A stretch of DNA of 64,000 nucleotides from Dactylis glomerata. Its lineage: Eukaryota > Streptophyta > Magnoliopsida > Poales > Poaceae. The stretch lies in the NCBI GenBank assembly GCA_007115705.1, contig QXEO01000434.1, positions 930,001-994,000 of the forward strand. Direction: 5' to 3'. The notes beneath the pieces were generated by a model. That model was not told the origin of the DNA. It worked only from the letters and a program-made list of their open reading frames with translations, and made no database searches. Of this stretch, positions 43,457-55,207 are shown one piece after another. The first letter of the stretch is position 1, and each line of letters starts with the position of its first letter. A program made the translations under genes and the position numbers.

Positions 43457-44169
43457 TTACCCTCAGAAGGAGCTCGGACGGGAGGATTCCCGTTTAGTTG
43501 ACCGTTCCGTGCTGACGTGTGGGGCTGCGTCATGTGGGGCCGCGTCGCGTGGGGCTGGTAGAAAGGGACCGCGTGGGACAGGACAAGACCGCGTTTGGTT
43601 GTATGTGAGAGCTCGGTTCTGTCTCTCTCGGCCCAAATTGGCATTTTTCAGAGCGCCTTTTTCCCCTCTCTCTCTGTAACAGTTCTCTCTATTTTCACCA
43701 AATTAGTATCAAATCTAGAGAAGCTTCTATTTCTGTCTTTCTTCAATGATTGTTGCCTTTTGGCCTTTTTTTTTGCCCGATATGTTAACAAATCTAGTAG
43801 CAAATCTAGAAGCTAGTATAGGATAAATTCACAGCAGCATAATAAATCCAGAAATATAAGTATAATACATAAACTGCATGCAGCAGCCAAAAGCAGCCAA
43901 TAACGATGTTAATGTTCACGACAAACTAAGCTAAAAATAATACAAGATGCAATGTATGGCCAACATGAAGATTATGATACCCCAGGATGAATGAATCTAT
44001 TCTTCATTCATCATATATTTCTTCGTCGCTACATTCCATGATATGAAGGAAATATTCATTGAACTCCTTCCGTCTGCAGTGTGCAGCCAATACATCCTCC
44101 AAACGGTATGGCATTTGTTCATTTCTCAGACCATAGTATCCTAATCTATCCACACGTTGTGGCCACTCA
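43457..44169 (-). other. MULE flank and 3' side of F-box gene
   Basis: On the minus strand, directly after the gene's TGA, an overlapping frame (44168 down to the stop at 44004-44006) reads WPQRVDRLGYYGLRNEQ and CRRKEFNEYFLHIMECSDEE. Its amino-acid make-up looks coding, so it may be the original C-terminus after a one-base shift. The rest is non-coding. Confidence 0.45.
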
Positions 44170-45436
44170 TCAGGCCTTTATATCATCAAAGTACTCTCTG
44201 ATATAATCTAAATCCGCGTAGTAGATGCAGCCAGGTCGAAGTGTCGGGTGCACTCTGGTGTCGACGGAGATACACCGGATATAATGGATGAAGAAGGCAC
44301 GACTGCCAATGTTACTGACGGCATGGAGAGAGCGGCTCTCAGTGTCCACACGGTACACCAATGGTTGACCTTCCTCCAAATGCTTGTTGTCGCTGCCGCC
44401 GCCCAACAACACAAGCAGCAGATCACCATCCGACTTCACAAGGTAGAACTTGCTGTCATTTCCAAGTTCTGGAAATGAAAATAGTGTCTCCATATTGACA
44501 GTGCTCGCGCGCTGCTCCAACTGGACATTGTTGGTGCACACTAATTTTCCAAACTCAAAATTGTTCACAACTATTGCATATAATTCACCATTGAACATGG
44601 TAATGCAACGCAGAGAATGCTGCTCGATCGAAAATCTTCCTTCTCCCCAATCTTCATCTATACCCTTAGTTGGAGTGCTCTCATCGACCCAAGCAATTTC
44701 CATTGGGTAACCTGTGGAAACGAAGACCATAGTCGGGGACTTCATTACAGCGACTGACTCCAGAATAACAGATGGCATCTGCGCCTCAAACATAGTGTTC
44801 AATGTCTTTGTGAGTGGGTTCAGAAGCCGTATCTTGTGCGGCTGGTTCTTCTGGGCAAGCACGATGATGCCACAGCAAAAGCCGACGAAGTAGTATCTAA
44901 AATATATTGATGAAGATAACATTTAGCACTAAGATGTTTACGATTAAAAATAAAAATAGATTAACTCTATAGATATGGAGGAATTTGAACCTTGCATGAA
45001 CTTCCGTTAGATCAATGGTGACGTAGCGGGATGTGTGGAGGTGGAGGAAGTTGAACTCAGTGGCGTGTGGAAGGGCGTGTTCTACCATGATACATTCGTG
45101 CAGGTGCACGTCGGACTCAGGTAAATCTGAGTGCCAATTTCTACAAACTTGCCTCAAAGCAGAGTAGGTGTCCACGTACTCCTCGTTCGGCAGTAAGCAG
45201 TTGCCGATCTTGTGAAGTGGTCCGTTAGCCATGAGAGAGGACCAGTTCACGGAGGCACCGCGCCTGGATGCGCCACCCTTGGAGGCGACGGGCTCGGCGG
45301 CGATGGACTCGGATGCGATGGGCTCGGTGGCGACGGACTCGGATGCGACGGGCTAGGAGGCAATGGGCTTGGAGGCGACGGGCTCGGAGGTGACAGGCTC
45401 GGGGGTGACGGCCGCCGGTGCATTCTTCTTCTCCAT
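44170..45436 (-). pseudogene. Captured F-box/DUF295 gene with one premature stop
   Basis: Two exons on the minus strand, 44991-45436 and 44170-44896, with a GT-AG intron; they sum to 1173 nt, exactly 391 codons. The start is ATG 45436 (MEKKNAPAAV). A repeat of the type PVASE/PIASE follows and is broken by an in-frame TAG at 45353-45355. Then comes an F-box-like stretch (NWSSLMANG, ALRQVCRNWHSDLP) and a DUF295 beta-propeller region (LLNPLTKTLNTMF, FYLVKSDGDLLLVLLGG, CISVDTRVHPTLRPGCIYY). In plants such proteins are candidate SCF substrate receptors. If translation restarts after the stop, most of the domain could still be made; otherwise it is a pseudogene. Confidence 0.82.
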
Positions 45437-46431
45437 GGCCGGCAGGGGAGCGCGCGTAGGGCGGTTGGGGTTTTTTTCTTCGATTTGGAGAAGGTGATGG
45501 GACGTGAGAGGCGTGGTTGCGTGCGTGATTGAGAATGAGACTGTGTGCAGAGGGAGGGAGAGAGGGGCTCTGTACAGGCAAAGTAACGGTTGGTCTTTGT
45601 ACAGGCACCGCGACATGGCTAGTGCAATATACTCAGTGGTGCTACACGTCTGCACCGTTACGTGTACTCAGTTCTACCCTCGAGTCTTACACTGGAAAAA
45701 TATATGTACTCAGTTTTCCCCTCGAGTACTAATACTGGCTAGTGCAATATACTCAGTTTTACCCTCAAGTGGCTGGTCAACAGAGAGTCAACAAATGGGA
45801 TTAAGCTATCTAATTGAGTCATTTCATGCGCAAAAAAATTCAAAAAAATAAAATCATAGTGCCTCCTACTCATGGAGTCTTGTTACGCGACCTGCCATGT
45901 AGGAAATCATAACAATCATATATAAATCAAGTTTTAACACAAATGGCCACTTCTCAAATCACTAGTAGCTATGAAGGTTCATGGCTTTCCACTCAAACCC
46001 CTTCTTAAAACATCTATACCCAAAACATAGTTTGTCTGAATGAGGCCATAATTTTCACACTCATGTATATTTGAATTTCTAATACTTTGAGGTAGGCCAA
46101 CCTGGGTTTCATTGTACAAAACATGTGTTTTTCTTTTTCTAAATATCTTATTTGAATTCCTTAGCCTGTTTACCATTTACTTGCCCTTGGATCCTTGATA
46201 CTACTCAGTTTTACCCTCTCCCTTCTCACAGAAGCCCAAACTTGGCCTGATTGGTCGAGCTATTGTCACACGGATCGTGCCCACCTACCGTCGATCATAT
46301 GATCTAACAGGCAGGATAACCCCTCTTTCTCTCTCATCATGGTCACCCTCTCTCTATCTGTTGGTGACAAATTACTACTACCCATCTATGTATGCTAAAT
46401 AACGAGTTTGCCACTGGATTCAACAAGTTTG
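45437..46431. other. MULE interior upstream of the F-box gene
   Basis: This contains four plus-strand copies of a TACTCAGTTTTMCCCTC-type motif (near 45662, 45708, 45748 and 46201) that echo the sequence inside the MULE terminal repeat. Otherwise unique with no supported gene. Confidence 0.55.
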
Positions 46432-46436
46432 GTAAT

Positions 46437-47980
46437 TGATACGTCTCAAACATATCTATAATTTTTGATGCTCCATGCTTGTTTTTACACCATTTGCCTT
46501 GTGTTTCGTTACATTTCGTGGCGTTTTTATGCGATTTCTGGAACTAACCTATTGACAAGATGCCACAGTGCCAGTTCCCTGTTTTCTGCTGTTTTTGTGT
46601 TTCAGAAAAGCTACACAGGAAATATTCTCGGAATTGGACAAAACAAGTTCCAGAAGTCTTATTTTTCCTGGAAGCTTCCAGAGAACCGAAGAGGAGGCGG
46701 AGTGGGGCCATGAGGGCCCCACACACCAGGGCGGCACGACCCAGGCCCTGGTCGCGCCCCCTACGTGTGAGGGCGCCCTGGCAGCCCCCTGACGAGGCCC
46801 CTTTGCCTATATAAAGCCTCGGGACAGAAAACCCTAGGGGAGTCAGCAATTTTCCAGGAAGAGTTCCGCAGCTCCGCCGCCGCCGTCGACAAATTTCGGG
46901 GGACAGAAGTCTCTGTTCCAGCACCCTGCCGGGATAGGGAAGTGCCCCCGGAGCCATCTCCATCAGTCTCCATCGCCGTCTCCGCTGTCTCCATCGACCT
47001 CACCGCCATCTCCATCAACCTTGCTGTCTCCTATGATGAGGAGGGAGTAGTTCTCCCCCGGGGCTGAGGGCTCTATCGGTAGCTATGTGGCTCACCTCTC
47101 TCTCCCATGATATGATCTTTATGTGATCGTGAGCTTTGTATAATGTTGAATAAGTAGATGCTACTCTTCATCATTATGTATACTCTAGTGGTGTTATTAA
47201 AGTAATCTATTCCTCCTGCCATGGTGTAACGGTGACAGTGTGTGCATCATAGTGGTACTTGGTCTAGGCTACGATTGTGATCTCTTATGGATTATGAGAA
47301 TAATTATCACTATGATAGTATTGAAGTGATCTATTCCTCCTTTCATGGTGTAATGTTGATAGTGTGTGCACCGTGTTAGTACTTGGTCTAAGTTGCAATA
47401 ATATTTATCTTGAGTTGTGATTTGATTTGGATATCTCTATGAGCGGTATTTGTCAAGTACTTGATGAACTTTAAGGGGTGCTTCTGTAGCCACTACGTAA
47501 TGATTAGTGTTATTCAATAGGAGAGTAATTCAGAGTAGCATAGTGAAGATAAGTTATTTATTTATTCAATTATGTTATATTTGTTGGGAGTGTGTCCACT
47601 AGTGAAAGTATGATCCCTAGGCCTTGTTTCCAAGCTTTGCACACCGTTTACTTGCTATTTTGTTACTTGTTTGCTTGCTGCCATTTTTATTCCAGATTGC
47701 ATTTACTACTTATAATCATCTATACCACTTGTATTTCACTATCTCTTCGCCGAACTAGTGCACCTATACATCTGCCAAGTGTATTGGGTGTGTTGGGGAC
47801 ACAAGAGACTTTCTGTATCGTAATTGTAGTGTTGCTTGAGAGGGATAGCTTTGACCTCTTCCTCCCTGAGTTCGATAAACCTTGGGTGATCCACTTAAGG
47901 GAAACTTGCTGCTGCTCTACAAACCTCTGCACTTGGAGGCCCAACACTGTCTACAAGAATAGACGCGTGCGTAGATATCA
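46437..47980 (+). repeat. 5' LTR of D
   Basis: The LTR is 1544 bp with a TATATAAAG box near 46808 and the same body as A's LTRs. Confidence 0.93.
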
Positions 47981-47990
47981 AGCTCTTTTC

Positions 47991-48008
47991 TGGCGCCGTT
48001 GCCGGGGA
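47991..48008 (+). other. Primer binding site of D
   Basis: TGGCGCCGTTGCCGGGGA, tRNA-Asp type, ten bases after the LTR. Confidence 0.88.
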
Positions 48009-48141
48009 GGTAAGGTAAAAGGTACTCATATTCTTTGGCTACTAAGTCTTTTAGTTGCTGGTGAGTGCTCGAAGTTATTTCCTTTAGATTCTGCAATTAT
48101 ATCTTTTTGTTTCTTGTTTTTATTTTCACAAGTTAGGTTTA

Positions 48142-49125
48142 ATGGAAAACAAAGAGTTCTTTAGTCTTTTTCCTGAGTTTAGATTTGAAGAGAAAATTGA
48201 AAAACCGTTGGAGCTTTGTTCGCATGCTAATAGTGTTGTTAGTATGAATGCTTTGAATAGCGTTATTGCTAATGCTATAGAAAAGTCTAAGCTTGGGGAA
48301 GCTGGTTTTGTTAAGCATGATATTTTTAGTTCCCCAGCTTTAGTGGAGAAAGTTTGCTCTGATGATATTTTATCTCCCCTATGTGATGTTCCTATGCCTG
48401 TTACCTATGTTAGTTATCATGATTGGGAAAAACACTCTACTTTTGATATTGAAAATCTTTTTGGTACAAATTCTAAGATTAATAATTCTTGTACCATTAG
48501 TGCTATCTGTGTTCCTTCTTATGATGATATGTTTGAAGAATATGCTTTGCGAAATAGCCGTTCTCTAGCTTGTGATGATACTAAACCTCTAGTTTGTGAT
48601 GGTTATGATGATGGGTATAATATTTTCAGTTCACCTACTTTTGAGGAGAAAATTATTTATGATTACAATATGCCTCCTGTTTTTGATGATTATGGTGATG
48701 AGAATAATTATTCTGTTGAATCTGCTCCTACTACAATTGTTCATGTGGGGAGTATTAATTCTTTTATTCATGTGGCTCATGATAGGGAAGCTTTATGTGA
48801 TAGTTATATTGTTAATTTTATTCATGATGCTACTGAAAGTTATTATGAGAGAGGAAAACATGGTTTGATGGATCTCAACAATATTAAGTTTCCCCTCTTT
48901 ATGTTGCAAATCTTGAAGTGGCACTTGTTTTATCTATCCATGCTTGCTATACTATGTGCCTCGTTGATTTATTTTCTTACAAGATTCCTATGCATAGGAA
49001 GTGGTTTAGATTTAAATATGTTTCATATTTTCTTTTCGAGGCTCTCTATTGCTTTAAGTTCCTATATGGCGCCTTTGCCTCAAGCTCTTTTCTGGCGCCT
49101 GGCGCTAGAAGGAGGGCCCACATGA
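48142..49125 (+). CDS. Small protein of D with hydrophobic C-terminus
   Basis: This is a 327-residue frame homologous to A's 282-residue one (same start MENKEFFSLFPEF). It has an extra segment (about residues 90-125, VTYVSYHDWEKHS) missing from A. The tail after YLSMLA is in another frame than in A because of a two-base difference near 48950, giving the hydrophobic ILCASLIYFLTRFLCIGSG. The frame equivalent to A's tail is still open (48918-49151). The acidic body is conserved; the C-terminus seems free to drift as long as it is hydrophobic, or D's copy is frame-shifted. Function unknown. Confidence 0.58.
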   Translation: MENKEFFSLFPEFRFEEKIEKPLELCSHANSVVSMNALNSVIANAIEKSKLGEAGFVKHDIFSSPALVEKVCSDDILSPLCDVPMPVTYVSYHDWEKHSTFDIENLFGTNSKINNSCTISAICVPSYDDMFEEYALRNSRSLACDDTKPLVCDGYDDGYNIFSSPTFEEKIIYDYNMPPVFDDYGDENNYSVESAPTTIVHVGSINSFIHVAHDREALCDSYIVNFIHDATESYYERGKHGLMDLNNIKFPLFMLQILKWHLFYLSMLAILCASLIYFLTRFLCIGSGLDLNMFHIFFSRLSIALSSYMAPLPQALFWRLALEGGPT

Positions 49126-51703
49126 GCATCTTTGCAAATTACTGCGCCTAGCTCAAAGGCGTTAAAGAAAAGCAATCTTGGGAGATAACCCATTGTTTAT
49201 TTTTAGTACTTTTTCTTTTATTTGAGTCTTGGAAGTTATTACTGCTGTAATAACCGCTCCTTATTCTTTTTATTTCGTTGTTGTGCCAAGAGAAGCCTCT
49301 AATTTGAGTGAGGTAAGATTTGGGGATGTTGCTGTCCTGAAACTATTTTCGGTGCTGCACCGTAAAAATTCGTGAAAATTCTCTGTATATCTTTTGGACC
49401 TGAAATTGCTTGTGCATAGGCCCCAGGTTATATCCAAACTTTCATTAGTTTAAAACTTTTTGATTTGAGCAACAGAAAACCCCTCAAAAATTCGACCTTT
49501 GTCAGCTGTTCTATTTTGACAGATTTCTGCCAATATTTGCGTTTGCCGCTTTATCGATTTCTTTTTGAGTTCTTTTGATCACGGAACTTTTGGGGAAGTT
49601 GCTACAGTAGTATATACTTTATATGTGGTGGTTTTAGGTTGAAACCTGAAGCAAAAAGGGTTGATTATATGTTATGCTTACACTAATGTTGCTAATAGAT
49701 TTGTGTTTAGTTTTGTATAAAGGACGTTTTCAAGTGTAGGGATCGGAGAGTGATGAGATGAGATGAAGAATAGACAAAAGCTCAAGCTTGGGGATGCCCA
49801 TGCAACCCCCAAGAAATATCCAAGAGGTACAATTATCAAAGCTTGGGGATGCCCCCGAGGCACCCCTTCTTCATCGGTAAAAATCAGGTCACCTTTCAAG
49901 ACACTATATTTTTATTGTTTCATGCACTATGCGTTTTTCTTGGAGCGTCAGTTGCTTTTGTTTTCAGTTTTCCTTTGTTTTGTTTGCTGCAATAAATGGT
50001 TAGATCACATCATGTTTCTTTTGGAGGAGATGAACTCGCTTTTCATTTGCCAAGAACACTCTAGTTTTCACACTTATCATTCAATGAGTGTTCTCTTTTT
50101 CTGCTACCGCGTTTTGCTTGCATTTTTCGCCTTGATTTTTATTCAAATCTTGTTTTATCTTTGCATCAAGGTGTATTTTTGCCTCTGATCTTTATTGGTT
50201 TTCATCAAAAGAGGTGTTTATAAAAAGGTTTTAATGGTGTTGGAAAAGAGAAAAAGCTTTATGCAAAAAAGTGGTACAAGAAGGAGCTTGTGTAGACTGC
50301 GGCCTAGGCTTTTGCATGTCGTGCTTGATGTTTTTTTGATAGTATGCTTAGTGGATTTGCTGTAGCATGACTTGTCTCAAAGGACTGAGATTGCTTAATG
50401 AGCCTTTGAAAGAATCATGCGTTGTTTTTATCGTTTGGAAGCATTATTTTGGTTTTCTGCTTGATGCTTTATTTGGGTTGACTTGGCGCATGCTCACACA
50501 TGTTAGACTATTACAAAGTCGCCAATAGCCTCTATGATCATTTAGTTTTTGACTTTTGATGCCATCTTATGCTTCTTTTAATGTCGCTTTGTCGCTTTGC
50601 ATGATTATGGCCGTTATTGCTCTCTTAGTTGGTCGCTCCCAGTCTTTTGCTAGCCCTCATTTTGTACTGAGTATGAGCTCTACTCGTGCATCCAACTCCC
50701 AAAAACCAAGTTTGCTATTGTGTCCACTATAAATTCCTATGCATGGTATTTGCAAGCCATTCCAAGTAAATTTTCATGTGCTAACTTTCAGAAAACTTTC
50801 AAAATACTTCTTATTTTGTGACACTGTTTTCAGCGCATGGGGACGTAGTGGTCGGATTTGCTATCTTCCATATTGTCTTATTCCAAAAAGAAAAAAAATG
50901 AGAAAAAAGAAAGAAAGAAAAAAGGCACTCCTCCATGGTATGTGAATGTTGGTGGGCACCCGATGGAATCGGTTAGCCATGGTTTGAGAAAGGAAAAAAG
51001 GTGGGGAGGAGTGCCAAGCTTTATAAAAGAGCACAAAAGTGCCAATCTCTCTCTCTAAAACTTGCTTCATCTTTGTATGGAAGATAGTCAGAACCCCATT
51101 GCCAGTCGTTGACAAAGACAACCACCTCTCAAAACCAATTTTTATCTCTCTGTTTTACAAATGAAAAGCTCTAGCACATGTTTAATCACTGCTTCCCTCT
51201 GCGAAGGGCCCTTCTTTTACTTTTATGTTGAGTCTCCACCTTCTACCTTTATGCACCGTCTAAGAGAGCATAGTTGTCATTCTGAGTATAATGTGCATTC
51301 TCCCAAAGTTTATCATTGATTGATTTATGACTATGGTTTCACTTGTTCCTAAATTATTTGTATCTAGTCGCCCTCTTAAACTTGAAGGTGTCCTATGCAT
51401 TTATGTTTTGCTATTCCATGAGGGACAAGCTGAAAACCATTTACTATATTTTTCCATATGATTTGAACACACGTTTGACTTTCATTGTTTCATTTTCATG
51501 ATCTTTTATTTGTGTTCATTTTCATGTTATAACATGGTTGCTAAGTTTCTATTATCAAGATTATATCTTTCATGCCCATGTTTTAAGTTCTTTTGATTCC
51601 AGCTCACAACGCTTATATATATGATCAAGATTGTGTAGGTGCATGTTACCTCAAAAATTATTTCTTTTGTTATCACTTACCTACTCGAGGACGAGCAGGA
51701 GGT
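49126..51703 (+). other. Non-coding 3' half of D
   Basis: The conserved GCGCCTAGCTCAAAGGCGTT block starts at 49141. AAGCTTGGGGATGC copies lie at 49784-49797 and 49839-49852. From about 50700 the sequence matches C, not A or B. A purine run (AAAAAGAAAGAAAG) lies near 50885-50935. No supported gene. Confidence 0.75.
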
Positions 51704-51717
51704 AAGCTTGGGGATGC
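51704..51717 (+). other. Polypurine tract of D
   Basis: AAGCTTGGGGATGC abuts the 3' LTR. Confidence 0.75.
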
Positions 51718-53261
51718 TGATACGTCTCAAACGTATCTATAATTTTTGATGCTCCATGCTTGTTTTTACACCATTTGCCTTGTGTTTCGTTACACTTCAT
51801 GGCGTTTTTATGCGATTTCCGGAACTAACCTATTGAGAAGATGCCACAGTGCCAGTTCTATGTTTACTGCTGTTTTTGTGTTTCAGAAAAGCTACACAGG
51901 AAATATTCTCGGAATTGGCCGAAACAAGTTCTAGAAGTCTTATTTTTTCTGGAAGCTTCCAGAGAACCGAAGAGGAGGCGGAGTGGGGCCACGAGGGCCC
52001 CACACACCAGGGCGGCGCGGCCCAGGCCCTGGCCGCGCCCCCTACGTGTGAGGGCGCCCTGGAAGCCCCCTGACGACGCCCCTTTGCCTATATAAAGCCT
52101 CGGGACAGAAAACCCTAGGGGAGTCGGCAATTTTCTAGGAAGAGTTCCGCAGCTCCGCCGCCGCTGTCGACATATTTCAGGGGATAGAAGTCTCTATTCC
52201 GGCACCCTGCCGGGACAGGGAAGTGCCCCTAGAGCCATCTCCATCGGTCTCCATCGCCGTCTCCGCCGTCTCCATCGACCTCACCGCCATCTCCATCAAC
52301 CTTGCTGTCTCCTATGATGAGGAGGGAGTAGTTCTCCCCCGGGGCTGAGGGCTCTACCGGTAGCTATGTGGTTCACCTCTCTCTCCCATGATGTGATCTT
52401 TATGTGATCATGAGCTTTGTATCATGTTGAATAAGTAGATGCTACTCTTCATCATTATGTGTACTCTAGTGGTGTTATTAAAGTAATCTATTCCTCCTGC
52501 CATGGTGTAACTGTGACAGTGTGTGCATCATGGTGGTACTTGGTCTAGGCTACGATTGTGATCTCTTATGGATTATGAGAATAATTATCACTATGATAGT
52601 ATTGAAGTGATCTATTCCTCCTTTCATGGTGTAATGTTGACAGTGTGTGCACCGTGTTAGTACTTGGTCTAAGTTGCAATAATATTTATCTTGAGTTGTG
52701 ATTTGATTTGGATATCTCTATGAGCGGTGTTTGTCAAGTACTTGATGAACTTTAAGGGGTGCTTCTGTAGCCACTACGCAATGATTAGTGTTATTCAATA
52801 GGAGAGTAATTCAGAGTAGCATAGTGAAGAGAAGTTATTTATTTGTTCAATTATGTTATATTTGTTGGGAGTGTGTCCACTAGTGAAAGTATGATCCCTA
52901 GGCCTTGTTTCCAAGCTTTGCACACCGTTTACTTGCTGTTTTGTTACTTGTTTGCTTGCTGCCATTTTTATTCCAGATTGCATTTACTACTTATAATCAT
53001 CTATACCACTTGTATTTCACTATCTCTTCGCCGAACTAGTGCACCCATACATCTGACAAGTGTATTGGGTGTGTTGGGGACACAAGAGAGTTTCTGTATC
53101 ATAATTGCAGGGTTGCTTGAGAGGGATAGCTTTGACCTCTTCCTCCCTGAGTTCGATAAACCTTGGGTGATCCACTTAAGGGAAACTTGCTGCTGCTCTA
53201 CAAACCTCTGCACTTGGAGGCCCAACATTGTCTACAAGAACAGACGCGTGCGTAGACATCA
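51718..53261 (+). repeat. 3' LTR of D
   Basis: Nearly identical to 46437-47980, with TATATAAAG near 52089. Confidence 0.93.
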
Positions 53262-53267
53262 GTAATC

Positions 53268-53505
53268 ATGAATTTCTTGTAGACATTACTTTTCACGATA
53301 AAATGATAAACTATCACGAATTTCCATTTCTTTTAGGCATTATTTTTCACGGTAAAATGATAAACTATCATGAATTTCCATTTCTTGTAGGCATTACTTT
53401 TTACGGTAAAATGATAAACTATCACGAATTTCCATTTCTTTTAGGCATTACTTTTCATAGTAAAATGATAAACTATCATGAATTTCCATTTTCGTCAAGA
53501 TAGTC
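53268..53505 (+). repeat. Four tandem 54-bp units in the MULE
   Basis: Copies of AAAATGATAAACTATCACGA followed by ATTTCCATTTCTTTTAGGCA recur every 54 bases. The period is a multiple of three and one frame stays open, encoding KMINYHEFPFLLGITFHG-type units. The repeat starts directly at D's insertion point. Confidence 0.85.
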
Positions 53506-53706
53506 CATATTACTTTTTTGTTGAGATATAAACCCCCACAACGGTTATCTCCTCCTTAATTTATTGTGTAAACCCCACAATGGTCATCTCTAGCTTAATT
53601 TATTGTGTAAACCCCACAACGGTCATCTCTCCCTTATAAACCCCCACAACGGCCATCCCTCATGTCAATAGGTTATACCTCTCTCTTCTTCGTTCACATA
53701 CACTTG

Positions 53707-54313
53707 ATCCATTGCCATTGCTTCCACGTCTCGGACGCCGACCAGAAGGGGAAGGGGAAGGGGAAGGGGAAGGGGCGGCCGGAGTGGTGGATCATCATCA
53801 TTGCCACCACCACCACCGTCAACACTACCATTGATCATAGAGGAGTTCTTCCTCGTCATCTATGAAGACCCTTTGGCCAAGAAGGTACGTACGCGTTCCC
53901 ACATGTATGATGCATGTGATTAATTATGTGCATGTTCGAAAAAACCTTTAATTTCAAACGATCGGCGATTGATCTCTTTGCAGGCACTCCCAAAAAAGTT
54001 TGCGGACTATCTCGACGGCCAGGAGCCCGCTAAGGTGTATCTGCGAGCAGCTGACTGCGGTCCTCGTCTCTGGACCGTGGAGGTCCAATTTGACGGACAA
54101 GGCCGGATGTACCTCGACAAGGGCTGGGAGAATTTCGCCATCGCGCATGGTGTGGATTTCGGCTGCTCCCTACACTTCAAATTTGAAGGTGATGATGTGC
54201 TCACAGTGAAGGTGTTCGACGGAACAATGTGCAAGAAGTACTACTACACGGACAACAAAGATACTGACGATGAAAGCGACGACGACGTGAAGCCATGCAT
54301 CCATCCCCTTTAG
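53707..54313 (+). pseudogene. Captured B3-domain (REM-like) gene, start missing
   Basis: Two exons are visible. The first ends AAGAAG|GTACGT at 53884 and the second is 53984-54313 (acceptor TTTGCAG, stop TAG 54311-54313). The joined frame reads EEFFLVIYEDPLAKK then ALPKKFADYLDGQEPAKVYL, GPRLWTVEVQFDGQGRMYLD and GWENFAIAHGVDFG, a plant B3 DNA-binding domain of the REM type, followed by an acidic tail (DTDDESDDD). In the first exon the frame is open back to a TGA near 53705 but has no ATG, so the start was lost or lies in an exon not captured. A run of GGGGAA repeats precedes the domain. Confidence 0.75.
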
Positions 54314-55207
54314 ATAAGGGGATTATGACCAAGAATATATATGTAGCTTCATATGCATCGATTTAGAGATCTAGCTATTTTCTATATATTATGCATGTAA
54401 AAATAATATCACAATTTCCACCATGATTCGAGCACCACAGCCTCCAAACGATGTTGATGCCGATATCGGCATGGTTAGAATGGCTATGCTCGCTGCCACT
54501 GCTAGGTCACCATCGGGATGCACCCTCAATCCCGTCCCCTCATTCGATCACTTACACACCAGAGATACTGCCGAGGCCAATGACGAACGTACATGCTGAT
54601 GCCAATGCCGAACATGCACGCCGCTGTGGGCACGGCCACACCGCCCCGCTATGCTGGACGCCATAGACCACCATGAGGTCTTTCCGTTCACCACCACACT
54701 GCCCTAGCACCCATCTATACACGCCAGAAAGGAGAGACACTAGTTTTCTCTACATTGCTCGCGTTCGTGTCCGACACCGTTAGTCAAAGTGTTGAGGTCG
54801 TCGTCGATGTCCTCAACCATTTGTTCTCTTCTTTGCATGGTTAAACGCGTCTAGTTCATATCTATCTAATGCGTCTGGTCTCGCCTCATGCAGTTCTTTG
54901 TGGACGTTGATCTCATCTCGGCACCCCGCAGGCCACCTCCTCTGTGCCATCGCTGTAGAGCTCCGTTTGAAAATATAATCCTACCCGTGTATTGCCCCTT
55001 GTATCAGCATCATGGCCCCACTTGTCATTCGATATACCGAAGCCCCACTCTTCCGCGTTTTGGTCTGGGATACGGCGATGCTGACGGTCAAACAAAGATG
55101 GATGGTCTGACGTGTCTTTGCGGGCTCTACGTGGCCCCACTAGTCAGCACATAATGGTCAAAGTTGTTGACCCATCGCGCAACCGGCCGTTCCAGCACTT
55201 GTGAGGG
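54314..55207. other. MULE right interior
   Basis: No gene supported. Frames up to 88 codons on both strands show no recognisable domain. Confidence 0.5.

Larger units (their letters stand above)
46437..53261 (+). mobile_element. Non-autonomous LTR element D inside the MULE
   Basis: Element of 6825 bp with LTRs 46437-47980 and 51718-53261 and perfect GTAAT duplications (46432-46436 and 53262-53266). It has the primer site, small ORF and polypurine tract of the A type. It is the innermost insertion in the H > C > MULE > D stack and therefore the youngest of that stack. No gag or pol. Confidence 0.95.

Noticed and set aside
45212..45608. Gly/Asp-rich plus-strand frame and a second minus-strand frame
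   Set aside because: They are other frames of the PVASE-type repeat of the captured F-box gene; the frame joined to the F-box and DUF295 parts is the supported one.
54888..55154. An 88-codon plus-strand frame near the right MULE end
   Set aside because: No domain, biased composition, overlaps an opposite-strand frame of similar length.
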